DNA from: an uncultured Alistipes sp.
GTDB taxonomy: Bacteria; Bacteroidota; Bacteroidia; Bacteroidales; Rikenellaceae
DNA: 64,000 nt
Reading direction: 5' to 3'
Assembly (NCBI RefSeq): GCF_910580175.1
Contig: NZ_CAJTXD010000004.1
Coordinates: 148,379-212,378, forward strand
Shown: one piece after another, positions 8,540 to 16,493 of the stretch
Layout of the letters: each line of letters opens with the position of its first letter
How positions within the stretch are numbered: the stretch's first letter is position 1
Translations under genes and position numbers: made by a program
The notes under the pieces: model-generated
The model's database searches: none
Told to the model about the DNA's origin: nothing
What the model saw: the letters and a program-made list of their open reading frames with translations, nothing else

Positions 8540-9406
8540 ATGATGAAGAAAAGAGTATTTTTGGTGTTGGCCTGCGTGTGCGGAACCGCTTCCGTATTGG
8601 CGCAGGATTTGATTGTCAAGCGCGATTCGTCGCGCATCGAAGCCCGGGTAACGGAGGTCTCGCCCTCGGAGGTGCGCTACAAACGCTTCTCCAACCCCGA
8701 CGGGCCTACCTATGTACTGCCCACGGCCGACATTCATGCGATCCGCTATGCTAACGGCGAGGAGGAAGTTTACGAACTGCCGGCACCGAAATCTATGTCA
8801 TCCGCACCAGGCACGGAGCCGGGTTCGACTTCGGGTTCGACGGCATCCCCGGCGCCGCGACAGTATGAAGTGGGCGACTACTACGAGCGCGGCGATGTGC
8901 GGGGCGTGGTGTTCCAGGTCGAGGAGGACGGATGGCACGGAACGATAATCTCGCTCGACGAAATCATGCTTCCGTGGTGCGTTTTCCGCAAGGCGGATGC
9001 TTTTGCGACGGGGGCCGACGACCTGAAAGACGGCATGGCGAATATGGAGACTTTGGAACGCTACATTGCTGCGCATGGACTGTCGTGGGCCGACTTCCCG
9101 GCTTTCGAATGGTGCCGCGGGCTGGGCGAAGGGTGGTATCTGCCTTCGATCGACGAAATGTTGGTCGCCGGACATTGCTACAACGGCGGTTCGCGCACGC
9201 GCTATGACCGCAAGGCTCGCAACCGGTTCAACGACACGCTGCGGGAGCACGGCGGCAAGCGGATGGATCGCATGGTCTACTATTTTACCTCGACCGAGCA
9301 GGATGCCGACCATGCCTACACGACCCATATGGATCTGGAGCCGCCCTATTCGCAGCCGATTCCGAAGCACAACCGGTTTCTGGTGCGGGCCGTACACCGA
9401 TTCTGA
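8540..9406 (+). CDS. Secreted protein with C-terminal DUF1566-like domain
   Basis: The 288-residue product starts MMKKRVFLVLACVCGTASVL, a clear signal peptide cut after AQ. Residues about 22-80 form a small beta domain (DLIVKRDSSRIEARVTEV..YKRFSNPDG..IRYANG) seen in many secreted Bacteroidetes proteins. A Ser/Thr/Gly/Pro linker follows (about 84-106). The C-terminal half carries WYLPSIDEM and a closing FLVRAVHRF, as in DUF1566/Fibrobacter paralogous-type domains. No catalytic role is known. The gene stands alone between a divergent promoter and a strong terminator. Function unknown; export is well supported. Confidence 0.75.
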   Translation: MMKKRVFLVLACVCGTASVLAQDLIVKRDSSRIEARVTEVSPSEVRYKRFSNPDGPTYVLPTADIHAIRYANGEEEVYELPAPKSMSSAPGTEPGSTSGSTASPAPRQYEVGDYYERGDVRGVVFQVEEDGWHGTIISLDEIMLPWCVFRKADAFATGADDLKDGMANMETLERYIAAHGLSWADFPAFEWCRGLGEGWYLPSIDEMLVAGHCYNGGSRTRYDRKARNRFNDTLREHGGKRMDRMVYYFTSTEQDADHAYTTHMDLEPPYSQPIPKHNRFLVRAVHRF

Positions 9407-9467
9407 AACGGGGACGATGGGAAGGCAAGGGGCTGCGAGGCTGCTGTTTCCATCGCTGTCCGGAATA

Positions 9468-9507
9468 TAAATACAAAGGGCATCCCGCGGGATGCCCTTT
9501 GTATTTA
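9468..9507. terminator. Bidirectional terminator, 40-bp perfect palindrome
   Basis: A perfect palindrome (core GGGCATCCCGCGGGATGCCC) with A- and T-rich flanks. It lies between the convergent secreted-protein gene and the DUF4295/rpmG/rpmB operon and can end both transcripts. Confidence 0.85.
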
Positions 9508-9527
9508 AGAGTCCGGCTCTTAAAATA

Positions 9528-9689
9528 CTATTTCTTCTCGTCAGCGAAGAATTCCTTTACCTGGTCGTTGGGGATGATGCCTTCCTTGAACATATAGGCG
9601 CCGGTCTTCTCCGATTTGACCATCTTGATGCACTTGGTAAAGTTCTTACCCGTGCCGGTTTTCAGTGTTGCGACTACTTTCTTTGCCAT
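9528..9689 (-). CDS. DUF4295 family small ribosome-cluster protein
   Basis: A 53-residue lysine-rich protein, too short for a usual ORF screen. It starts MAKKVVATLKTGTGKNFTK and ends FFADEKK. It follows rpmG by 12 bases in the rpmB-rpmG operon. This small conserved protein is regularly found after L28 and L33 in Bacteroidetes; its function is unknown, though ribosome association is a fair guess. Confidence 0.85.
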   Translation of the reverse strand: MAKKVVATLKTGTGKNFTKCIKMVKSEKTGAYMFKEGIIPNDQVKEFFADEKK

Positions 9690-9701
9690 GGTGTGCTAAA
9701 A

Positions 9702-9884
9702 CTATTTGATTTCACGGTGAACAGTGACGCGCTTGAGGAACGGGTTGTACTTGCGGCGCTCCAGACGGTCGGGGGTGTTCTTCTTGTTCTTGGTGGTAAT
9801 GTAGCGGGACATGCCTGCCACACCGCTTTCTTTCTGCTCGGTGCATTCGAGGATGACTTGCACGCGATTGCCTTTCTTAGCCAT
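9702..9884 (-). CDS. rpmG: 50S ribosomal protein L33
   Basis: The 60-residue product has the L33 pattern: VQVILECTEQK, YITTKNKKNTPDRLE and KYNPFLKRVTVHRE. It retains one Cys only, so it is the zinc-free form without the paired CxxC motifs. It lies 15 bases after rpmB and 12 before the DUF4295 gene. Confidence 0.97.
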   Translation of the reverse strand: MAKKGNRVQVILECTEQKESGVAGMSRYITTKNKKNTPDRLERRKYNPFLKRVTVHREIK

Positions 9885-9899
9885 TGTGACGATTGATTT

Positions 9900-10133
9900 T
9901 TAGTAAACGGTTTTGGGGGCTGCGGCTTCGCGGAGAGCTACCTCCAAGCCTTTCTTGTTGATGGTTTTCATGCCGGCGGCCGTCACCTTGAGCGTGATCC
10001 AGCGACCCTCCTGCTCCGACCAGAAGCGCTTGGTTTTCAGATTGGGACTGAATTTGCGCTTGGTCTTGTGGTGCGAGTGGGAGACGTTGTTGCCCACGAT
10101 CGCCACCTTGCCTGTGATTTCGCAAACTTTCAT
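9900..10133 (-). CDS. rpmB: 50S ribosomal protein L28
   Basis: The 77-residue product has the L28 opening MKVCEITGKVAIVGNNVSHS followed by a basic KTKRKFSPNLKTKRFW segment. The start at 10133 was chosen over an in-frame ATG at 10226 because the -7 promoter element (10177-10184) lies between them. First gene of the rpmB-rpmG-DUF4295 operon. Confidence 0.97.
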   Translation of the reverse strand: MKVCEITGKVAIVGNNVSHSHHKTKRKFSPNLKTKRFWSEQEGRWITLKVTAAGMKTINKKGLEVALREAAAPKTVY

Positions 10134-10176
10134 TGGTTGTTTGATTTTTTGGTTAAAATCCGCATAAAACGGGATG

Positions 10177-10208
10177 CAAATATACGCTATTTTTTGAGAA
10201 ATAGCAAA
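10177..10208 (-). promoter_or_regulatory. Promoter of the rpmB operon (TTTG / TATATTTG)
   Basis: On the minus strand, TTTG at 10205-10208 is followed after a 20-base spacer by TATATTTG at 10177-10184, a full -33/-7 Bacteroidetes promoter. The -7 ends 44 bases before the rpmB start. Confidence 0.8.
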
Positions 10209-10391
10209 GGATCGACGAAAAACCATCTTTCGCGGTGTTGTCTGCCGGCTTCGGATGAGGGGCCGAACCGGGTGGAGCGCCAGAGTGGACTATTAGGGTA
10301 AGTCGCGGGGCGTTGTTGGGGTGCGGGAGCTGACGCCGGGCTGCGGGGGTAAGGGGGCCGAAACCGGGTTGCTGGATTGTTGGGCGTTGCG

Positions 10392-11633
10392 TTATTCTGC
10401 GGTCAGCTGTTCGCGCAGCAGGGCGATGGCATACGACGACGCCCGGTCGATGATCTGACCGCGGTCGGTGCCGCACTGTTTCCGCACGGCGACCGTGCCG
10501 CGGGGCGTGGCCACGGCGATCCAGACCGTGCCCACGGGTTTTGCATCCGAACCTCCCGTCGGCCCGGCGATGCCGGTCGTCGCTACGGCGAAGTCCGCTC
10601 CGGCAATGCGGCGCGCTCCCTCGGCCATCTGGCGGGCGACCTGCTCGCTGACGGCTCCGTGGCGTTCGAGAACTGCGGGGTCGACGCCCAGGACGTCGAT
10701 TTTGGCTTCGTTGCTGTAACTTACCACGCCGCACAGAAAATAGGCCGAGGCGCCGGGCATGGCCGTGAAGCGTGCCGCGATGGTGCCGCCCGTGCAGCTC
10801 TCGGCCGTGGCGAGGGTCTGGCGCCGCTCGGTCAGGCGGTTGTGGATCAGCTCTTGGACGGTGGCTGTTTCGAATCCGACGACGTGTTCGGGGATCAGCG
10901 TGCGGAGCGTCGCGAACTGCTGTTCGATCTCCTGCGAGACGCGCTCGCCCTCGACTTCGTAGGCCGAGAGGCGGAGCCGCACGGAACCGGGATCGGGCAG
11001 GTAGGCCAGCTTCAGATAGGGCGGCAGGGCGTTCTCCCAGGCTTCGATGCGCTCGGCGAGCATCGATTCGGCGAGTCCTGACGTGATGAGCGTGCGGTGG
11101 ACGATGCTTTTGAGCGCAAAACGGGCCTTGAGGCGCGGCATCACTTCGTCTTGCATGAGGTGCTCCATTTCGAACGGCACGCCGGGCAGCGACACCACGA
11201 TGCGTCCCTGGCGCTCGAACCACATGCCGGGTGCCGTGCCGTGGGCGTTGAAAAGCACGGTGCAGCACTCCGGCACGAGGGCCTGCGAGCGATTCAGCTC
11301 GTTGAATGCAATGCCGCGTTGGGCGAGCATCCGTTCGACATGGGCGGCGACGGTCGGGTAGTCGACCAGGCGGCTGCCGAAGGTCTCGGCGAGCGTCTTC
11401 TTGGTAATGTCGTCCTTGGTGGGGCCTAATCCTCCCGTGATGATAACGACCTGCGAGGCGGCGAGCGCCCGGTCGAGCGTGTCGACGATCTGTGTGCGGT
11501 CGTCGCCGATCGAGGCTTTTTCGTGCACGACGATGCCTGCGGCGTTGAGATGCCGGGCGATGGAGACCGAGTTGGTGTCGACGATCTGGCCGATGAGGAT
11601 TTCGTCGCCGATCGTGATGATGGTGGCTTTCAT
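10392..11633 (-). CDS. cinA: CinA family protein (NMN deamidase / damage-inducible)
   Basis: The 413-residue product has two domains. The N-terminal MoCF/COG1058 domain has TIGDEILIGQIVDTN and the ITGGLGPTKDD loop. The C-terminal CinA domain has TAESCTGG and GIAGPTGG, as in NMN amidohydrolase (PncC). The family recycles pyridine nucleotides and acts on ADP-ribose-type substrates. The start MKATIITIGDE at 11633 was chosen; a longer frame reaches 11765 but only as Pro/Lys/Arg-rich sequence lying over the pyrD 3' end. It follows pyrD by 10 bases. Confidence 0.93.
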   Translation of the reverse strand: MKATIITIGDEILIGQIVDTNSVSIARHLNAAGIVVHEKASIGDDRTQIVDTLDRALAASQVVIITGGLGPTKDDITKKTLAETFGSRLVDYPTVAAHVERMLAQRGIAFNELNRSQALVPECCTVLFNAHGTAPGMWFERQGRIVVSLPGVPFEMEHLMQDEVMPRLKARFALKSIVHRTLITSGLAESMLAERIEAWENALPPYLKLAYLPDPGSVRLRLSAYEVEGERVSQEIEQQFATLRTLIPEHVVGFETATVQELIHNRLTERRQTLATAESCTGGTIAARFTAMPGASAYFLCGVVSYSNEAKIDVLGVDPAVLERHGAVSEQVARQMAEGARRIAGADFAVATTGIAGPTGGSDAKPVGTVWIAVATPRGTVAVRKQCGTDRGQIIDRASSYAIALLREQLTAE

Positions 11634-11643
11634 GCGAAGCGGA

Positions 11644-12792
11644 TTAGAGGTCGGAGTGCTCGGGCTGCCGGGCTTCTGCGGGGGCTTGCGAGGCGGGGAG
11701 CTGGGATTCGTCGGCAGGGGCGGTTTGGGCCGTACCCGTTTCGGCGGCTTGCGCCGCTTCGGCATCGGCGATCAAGGCCCGGCAGATGTTGCCGGCCAGG
11801 TCGGGGCCTTCGTAGATGAATCCTGTATAGAGTTGTACCAGGTCGGCGCCGGCCGCGAGCATGGCGCGCACGTCGTCGGCGTTCATCAGGCCGCCCACGC
11901 CGATGATGGGATAGGTGCCGCCCGAGCGCGAGTGGATGCGGCGGACGATCTCGATGGCCCGGCGGGTCAGCGGCTCGCCGCTGAGGTTGCCCATGCCGAT
12001 TTTGGCTACGGCCGCGGCATCGGTGTGCAGCTGGTCGCGGCTGCGGGTGCCGGTCACGGCCACGATGCCGTCGAGCGGCGTTTCGATGAGGATGTCGGTT
12101 ACCGTGTCGATCGTCGCATCGTCCATGTCGGGCGAGATCTTCAGCATGATGGGCCGGTAGTGGTTCTGCCCGCGGCGGAAGTCGAAAAGCGGGTCGAGAA
12201 TCTGCAAGACCTGCCCGCGGATGTCCTGGTCGGCTTCGTTGCAGATGTTGCCGCAGCCGATGTTCACGGTAAAGTAGTCGGCATACTGGTAGAGGTTGCG
12301 GAAGAGCTTCAGGTAGTCTTCGGTGGCGTTTTCGGGCGGAGTGGAGGTGTTGCGGCCGATGTTGCAGCCTACGATCACGCCCGGGTGGGGGCGGCGCAGG
12401 TGGCGGATGGCCGTTTGCAGGCCGCGGTTGGCCAGGCCCGTGCGGTGGATGATCGCCCGGTCTTTGGGCAGCCGGAAGACGCGGGGCCGCGGATTTCCCG
12501 GCTGGGGCCGCGGCGTGAGGGTGCCGATCTCGACGAATCCGAAGCCCAGGGCCGTCCATTCGCGGAGCGCCTCGCCGCAGCGGTCGAAGCCGGCGGCCAG
12601 ACCCACCGGGTTGTTGAAGCGCAGGCCGAAGACTTCGCGTTCGAGCGACGGATGTTTCACGGCGTAGCATTTGCCCAGCAGCCACCGGCCTCCCGGGAGC
12701 AGGCCGATGAAACGCAGCAGCCACATCACCATGCGGTGCGCCCGCTCGATGGTGAGCGCGAACAGAATAGGTCTGATGATTCGACGATACAT
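11644..12792 (-). CDS. pyrD: Quinone-type (class 2) dihydroorotate dehydrogenase homologue
   Basis: The 382-residue product has the class 2 plan: an N-terminal membrane-associating helix region (residues 1-45) and a TIM barrel with FMN motifs GLAAGFD, VGVGGL-like IIGVGGLMN and LVQLYTGFIYEGP. Several usual pocket residues differ. FDKDG reads FDRCG (the orotate-contacting Lys becomes Arg), the NISSPNT loop reads NIGCGNIC, and the later NTT reads GTR. It also has a 35-residue Ala/Glu/Pro tail. It may therefore be a paralogue rather than the main pyrimidine enzyme. First gene before cinA, with promoter at 12818-12825. Confidence 0.85.
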   Translation of the reverse strand: MYRRIIRPILFALTIERAHRMVMWLLRFIGLLPGGRWLLGKCYAVKHPSLEREVFGLRFNNPVGLAAGFDRCGEALREWTALGFGFVEIGTLTPRPQPGNPRPRVFRLPKDRAIIHRTGLANRGLQTAIRHLRRPHPGVIVGCNIGRNTSTPPENATEDYLKLFRNLYQYADYFTVNIGCGNICNEADQDIRGQVLQILDPLFDFRRGQNHYRPIMLKISPDMDDATIDTVTDILIETPLDGIVAVTGTRSRDQLHTDAAAVAKIGMGNLSGEPLTRRAIEIVRRIHSRSGGTYPIIGVGGLMNADDVRAMLAAGADLVQLYTGFIYEGPDLAGNICRALIADAEAAQAAETGTAQTAPADESQLPASQAPAEARQPEHSDL

Positions 12793-12817
12793 AGCTTGGT
12801 TTGACGATCGACGGGCG

Positions 12818-12825
12818 CAAAAGTA
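12818..12825 (-). promoter_or_regulatory. -7 element TACTTTTG for pyrD-cinA
   Basis: Minus-strand TAnnTTTG match 25 bases upstream of the pyrD start, in the 45-base gap after pdxB. Confidence 0.7.
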
Positions 12826-12837
12826 CGAAAAAACTAT

Positions 12838-13866
12838 TTAAAAGTATTCGCGCCGATAGGCATATTCATCGCGCATGCGTTCGAAATCCTCCGGACGGGC
12901 TTTCAGTGCGCGGTTCTGGGCTTCGATATCGAAAGCCCGGCCGATGGAGGTGCAAAGTTCCGGCCACGTTATCGGGCGCGGGGCCGGCGGAGCCGCTTGG
13001 GGCGGGTACCAGCCGGCGAGGGGAAGCTCCAGCATGCGGGCTGCGGCCGCGACGGCCATGGCTGTGGCTGTGGCCTTGCCCTGCTCGGAGTAGCCGGCGA
13101 TATGAGGTGTGGCCAGCGTCGCATGGGCCAGCAGCGCCGGGTCGATCTGCGGCTCGTGCTCCCACACGTCGAGCGCGCAGGTCACACCGCTCGCCAAGAG
13201 AGCCTGTCCGTCGATCACTTCGCCGCGGGACGAATTGATGACTGCGGCACCGGGTTTCATACTGCGGAAAAGCGCTGCGTCGGCCATGCGACGCGTCGTG
13301 GCATCGAGCGGCACATGGAACGTCAGCAGGTCGGCTTCGCGGGCGACCGCCGGCAGCGGCAGGAAGCCGCAGTGTTCGCGCGTCTCGCGCGGAGGGTCGC
13401 AGCAGACGACGCGGAAGCCCCACAGCTCGGCATATTGCTTGACGAGCGAGCCGACATGTCCTACTCCGACGATGCCCAGCGTCTTTTCGTCGGGCCGCCA
13501 GCCGTCGCGGCGGGCGAGGCAGGCCAACACGGCGGCTACCCATTGCAGTACGCCCCGGGCATTGCAGCCGGCGGCCGTCTCGACCCGGATGCCGTGCGCC
13601 GCGCACCAAGCCGTGTCGATGTGGTCGAACCCGATGGTCGCCGTGGCTACCAGACGCACGCGCGAGCCGGCCAGCAGCCTGGCGTCGCAGCGGGTGCGGG
13701 TGCGGACGATGAGCGTGTCGGCCTCGCGCACGTCGTCGGGCGCGATGCGCGAACCGGGGATGCGGCGCACATCGGCCCACGGTTCGAGAACGCCCTCCAG
13801 AAAGGGGATGGCGCTGTCGACGACGATCGTGGGACGGGCAGGTATCGGAGGTGCGATATTTTTCAT
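12838..13866 (-). CDS. pdxB: 4-phosphoerythronate dehydrogenase
   Basis: The 342-residue D-2-hydroxyacid dehydrogenase oxidises 4-phospho-D-erythronate in the DXP-dependent route to pyridoxal phosphate. It has the NAD fold GIVGVGHVGSLV, the catalytic Arg in INSSRGEVID, the Glu in VWEHEPQ and the His in TPHIAGYS. A C-terminal extension with FERMRDEY matches PdxB (DUF3410-like) rather than SerA. The start MKNIAPPI at 13866 was chosen because the longer frame to 14001 crosses the -7 element at 13983-13990. Confidence 0.92.
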   Translation of the reverse strand: MKNIAPPIPARPTIVVDSAIPFLEGVLEPWADVRRIPGSRIAPDDVREADTLIVRTRTRCDARLLAGSRVRLVATATIGFDHIDTAWCAAHGIRVETAAGCNARGVLQWVAAVLACLARRDGWRPDEKTLGIVGVGHVGSLVKQYAELWGFRVVCCDPPRETREHCGFLPLPAVAREADLLTFHVPLDATTRRMADAALFRSMKPGAAVINSSRGEVIDGQALLASGVTCALDVWEHEPQIDPALLAHATLATPHIAGYSEQGKATATAMAVAAAARMLELPLAGWYPPQAAPPAPRPITWPELCTSIGRAFDIEAQNRALKARPEDFERMRDEYAYRREYF

Positions 13867-13982
13867 GGTCGTGCAGATGCGAAGATCGGGTTCGTCTTTC
13901 CCGGGGCGGAGGTTTTGCGGCAAGGGCGCCGGCGCACATCGGCGCGCACGGTCGGATGCTTTCCGGGCGATGTTTCTCCGCG

Positions 13983-13990
13983 CAAAGATA
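13983..13990 (-). promoter_or_regulatory. -7 element TATCTTTG for pdxB
   Basis: Minus-strand TAnnTTTG match 117 bases upstream of the pdxB start, paired back to back with the agmatinase promoter 20 bases away. Confidence 0.7.
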
Positions 13991-14009
13991 GAAAAAAACA
14001 AAAAATGTG

Positions 14010-14017
14010 TATCTTTG
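14010..14017 (+). promoter_or_regulatory. -7 element TATCTTTG for the agmatinase-family gene
   Basis: Plus-strand TAnnTTTG match 23 bases before ATG 14040. It overlaps the alternative ATG at 14007, so that start would lie upstream of the transcript. Confidence 0.75.
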
Positions 14018-14039
14018 TTGTCCCTATTACTTTGTTCCT

Positions 14040-15086
14040 ATGGCAGATTCGCATGCTTTCGATCCCGACGGCGTCGGCGTGGACACCGGAACCTATTTCG
14101 GGCTTCCTTTCGAGCCGGAGGAGGCCGCCCTGGTGCTGATTTCGGCCCCGTGGGACGTGACGGTTTCCTATGGCGCGGGCACGGCCTACGGCCCCGATGC
14201 GGTCATCGAGGCGTCGACGCAACTGGATTTCTACGATCCGCTTTCGCCCGATGCCTGGCGGCGGGGAATCGCGACGGCCGATGTCGATTATTCGTTGCAG
14301 GAGGAGTCGCAGCGGCTGCGCAGCGATGCCGTGAAGGTAATCGACCACCTCGAACGGGGCGGTTCGGCCGACGACGACAGCGTGGCCCGGAAGATCCGCC
14401 GGGTAAACGAAGGATGCGCCGCCATGAACGCCAACATCGAAGCGCAGGCCCGCCACTGGCTGGCCCAGGGCAAGATCGTGGGGCTGGTGGGCGGTGACCA
14501 TTCGACCTCCTACGGACTGATCCGCGCGTTAGGCGAACGTCATGAGCGTTTCGGAATTCTGCATATCGATGCCCATTGCGACTTGCGCGAAGCCTACGAG
14601 GGGTTCGAGTTCTCGCATGCCTCGATCATGTTCAATGTGCTGCGCGACGTGCCGCAGGCGGCGAAGATCGCCCAGGTGGCCGTGCGCGACTTCAGCCAGG
14701 GGGAACTCCGCACGGCGCTGGCGTCGGGGCGGGTGGAGCTGTTCGACGACCTGTCGCTCGCTGCGGCGGAGTTCCGGGGCGAGACGTGGGATGCGCAGTG
14801 CCGCCGCATTGTCGAGAGCCTGCCGCAGGAGATCTATGTGAGCTTCGACATCGACGGACTCTCCGTCGAGCATTGCCCCCGCACCGGCACACCGGTGCCG
14901 GGAGGCCTGAGCTTCAACAAGGCGATGTGGCTGGTCGACACGGCGGTGCGTTCGGGCCGCCGGATCATCGGGTTCGATGTGGTGGAGACCGTGGCTGCCC
15001 GCGAGGAGCGGATCGACGCCATCACGGGTGCCCGCGTGCTGTGGAAACTTTGCGGCATGGCCCTGAAATCGAAAGAAAAAAAGTAG
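14040..15086 (+). CDS. Agmatinase/arginase family ureohydrolase
   Basis: The 348-residue protein has the binuclear manganese site of the family: GGDHS (His), HIDAHCDLR (Asp-His-Asp) and SFDIDGLS (Asp-Asp). Agmatinase would make putrescine and urea from agmatine. Closely related proteins act on arginine or other guanidino compounds, and the substrate cannot be fixed from sequence. The third metal motif reads FDIDGLS rather than the usual DIDxxDP. ATG 14040 is 23 bases after the -7 element. nhaA follows after 21 bases, so the two may share a transcript. Confidence 0.85.
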   Translation: MADSHAFDPDGVGVDTGTYFGLPFEPEEAALVLISAPWDVTVSYGAGTAYGPDAVIEASTQLDFYDPLSPDAWRRGIATADVDYSLQEESQRLRSDAVKVIDHLERGGSADDDSVARKIRRVNEGCAAMNANIEAQARHWLAQGKIVGLVGGDHSTSYGLIRALGERHERFGILHIDAHCDLREAYEGFEFSHASIMFNVLRDVPQAAKIAQVAVRDFSQGELRTALASGRVELFDDLSLAAAEFRGETWDAQCRRIVESLPQEIYVSFDIDGLSVEHCPRTGTPVPGGLSFNKAMWLVDTAVRSGRRIIGFDVVETVAAREERIDAITGARVLWKLCGMALKSKEKK

Positions 15087-15107
15087 AAGTATTAAAATTA
15101 TAATCGT

Positions 15108-16493
15108 ATGCGTCTGTTTTCAATGTATCGTTGGGTGCGCGGCAGCCACAAGCTCTCGCTGCGCAGCCGCGGTTTTATGGAAGCTCCCTGGGCGGGCGGC
15201 GTCGTGCTGCTCGCCTGTGTGGTAATCGCCATGCTGTTGGCCAATCTTCCGATGACCAAGGAGTATTATCACAACTTTCTGGAGACCGATCTTTCGCTGG
15301 TCGTGCACTCGCCCAATGGGTTGATCGACTGGGCGTTCCCGCAGGGAATGACCGTCGAGAAGTTCATCAACGACTGCCTGATGGTAATCTTCTTCTTTAC
15401 CGTCGGGTTGGAGATCAAGCGCGAAGTGGTCAACGGGCAGCTTTCATCGATGCGCAAGGCGATCTTGCCGGTGGTGGCCGCGGCAGGCGGCATGTTGTGC
15501 CCGGCCTTGATCTTTGCCATTTTCAATCACGGTACCTTCGCGGCCAACGGATGGGGCATCCCTACGGCGACCGACATCGCTTTCGCTGTGGGCATCCTCT
15601 CGATGCTGGGCGACCGGGTGCCTGTGTCGCTCAAGATTTTCCTCACGGCCCTGGCCATTGCCGACGACCTGGGCGCCATTCTGGTCATCGCCTTCTTCTA
15701 TGGCGGCGAATTGCAGCTGGGACTCTTGTTGATCGCTTTGTTGGTCATGGCGGGCGTTTATGTCATCTATCGGTTGGGCGAGAAGCGCATGATCTTCTAC
15801 ATGCTGCCGGCTGTCGTCGTGTGGGGCCTTTTCTATTATTCGGGCGTGCATGCGACCCTTTCGGGTGTGGCTATGGCGCTGCTCATACCCATGGAACCGC
15901 GTTACAGCAAGGAGTATTTCATTCATAAGATGCGTTGGCTGAAAGATCATCTGCTGGCGGTCGAAGCGTCGGACGAGGAGTTTCCCAACGAGGAACACCG
16001 CTTCTATCTGCGCCAGATGACCCGTCTGGGCGCCCGCTCGGCAGGCATGAGCTATCGGCTGGAACATGCTCTGGCTCCCTATGTTACATTCTTGATCATG
16101 CCGATTTTCGCGCTGGCCAACGCCGGGGTGGAGATCACGTCGCTCGAATACATCAACATCTTCCATTTCTCGCCCGAGATCGGCTCGGTGGGCATGGGTG
16201 TCTTCTTCGGACTTCTGGTGGGCAAACCCCTGGGCATCTTCGCCGCCAGCTGGTTGGCCGTCAAGAGCAAGATGGCTGTCATGCCCGAGGGGGCATCGTG
16301 GCGCATGCTGCTGGCCGTGGCCTGCCTGGGCGGTATCGGGTTCACGATGTCGCTGTTCGTCGATTCGCTGGCCTACACCGATCCCGGACTGATCGACCGC
16401 GGCAAGATCGCCATTCTGATGGGTTCGACGGCCGCCGCCGTCATGGGCAGTGTGCTGATCGTGTTGTTCTCGAAAAAACAGCCGCAGGAATGA
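15108..16493 (+). CDS. nhaA: Na+/H+ antiporter NhaA
   Basis: The 461-residue integral membrane protein has about 12 helices. It carries the family's ion-binding pair in ALAIADDLGAILVIA, plus GWGIPTATDIAFAVGIL and GIGFTMSLFVDSLAY. It exports Na+ or Li+ in exchange for protons. At 461 residues it is longer than the 388-residue E. coli protein; the extra is mostly a charged cytosolic loop (about residues 265-310, KMRWLKDHLLAVEASDEEF). Its TGA overlaps the ATG of the next gene (ATGA), indicating translational coupling. Confidence 0.96.
   Translation: MRLFSMYRWVRGSHKLSLRSRGFMEAPWAGGVVLLACVVIAMLLANLPMTKEYYHNFLETDLSLVVHSPNGLIDWAFPQGMTVEKFINDCLMVIFFFTVGLEIKREVVNGQLSSMRKAILPVVAAAGGMLCPALIFAIFNHGTFAANGWGIPTATDIAFAVGILSMLGDRVPVSLKIFLTALAIADDLGAILVIAFFYGGELQLGLLLIALLVMAGVYVIYRLGEKRMIFYMLPAVVVWGLFYYSGVHATLSGVAMALLIPMEPRYSKEYFIHKMRWLKDHLLAVEASDEEFPNEEHRFYLRQMTRLGARSAGMSYRLEHALAPYVTFLIMPIFALANAGVEITSLEYINIFHFSPEIGSVGMGVFFGLLVGKPLGIFAASWLAVKSKMAVMPEGASWRMLLAVACLGGIGFTMSLFVDSLAYTDPGLIDRGKIAILMGSTAAAVMGSVLIVLFSKKQPQE

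Noticed and set aside
14007..14039. Upstream ATG for the agmatinase-family gene
   Set aside because: It lies before the -7 element at 14010-14017, so it would not be in the mRNA.
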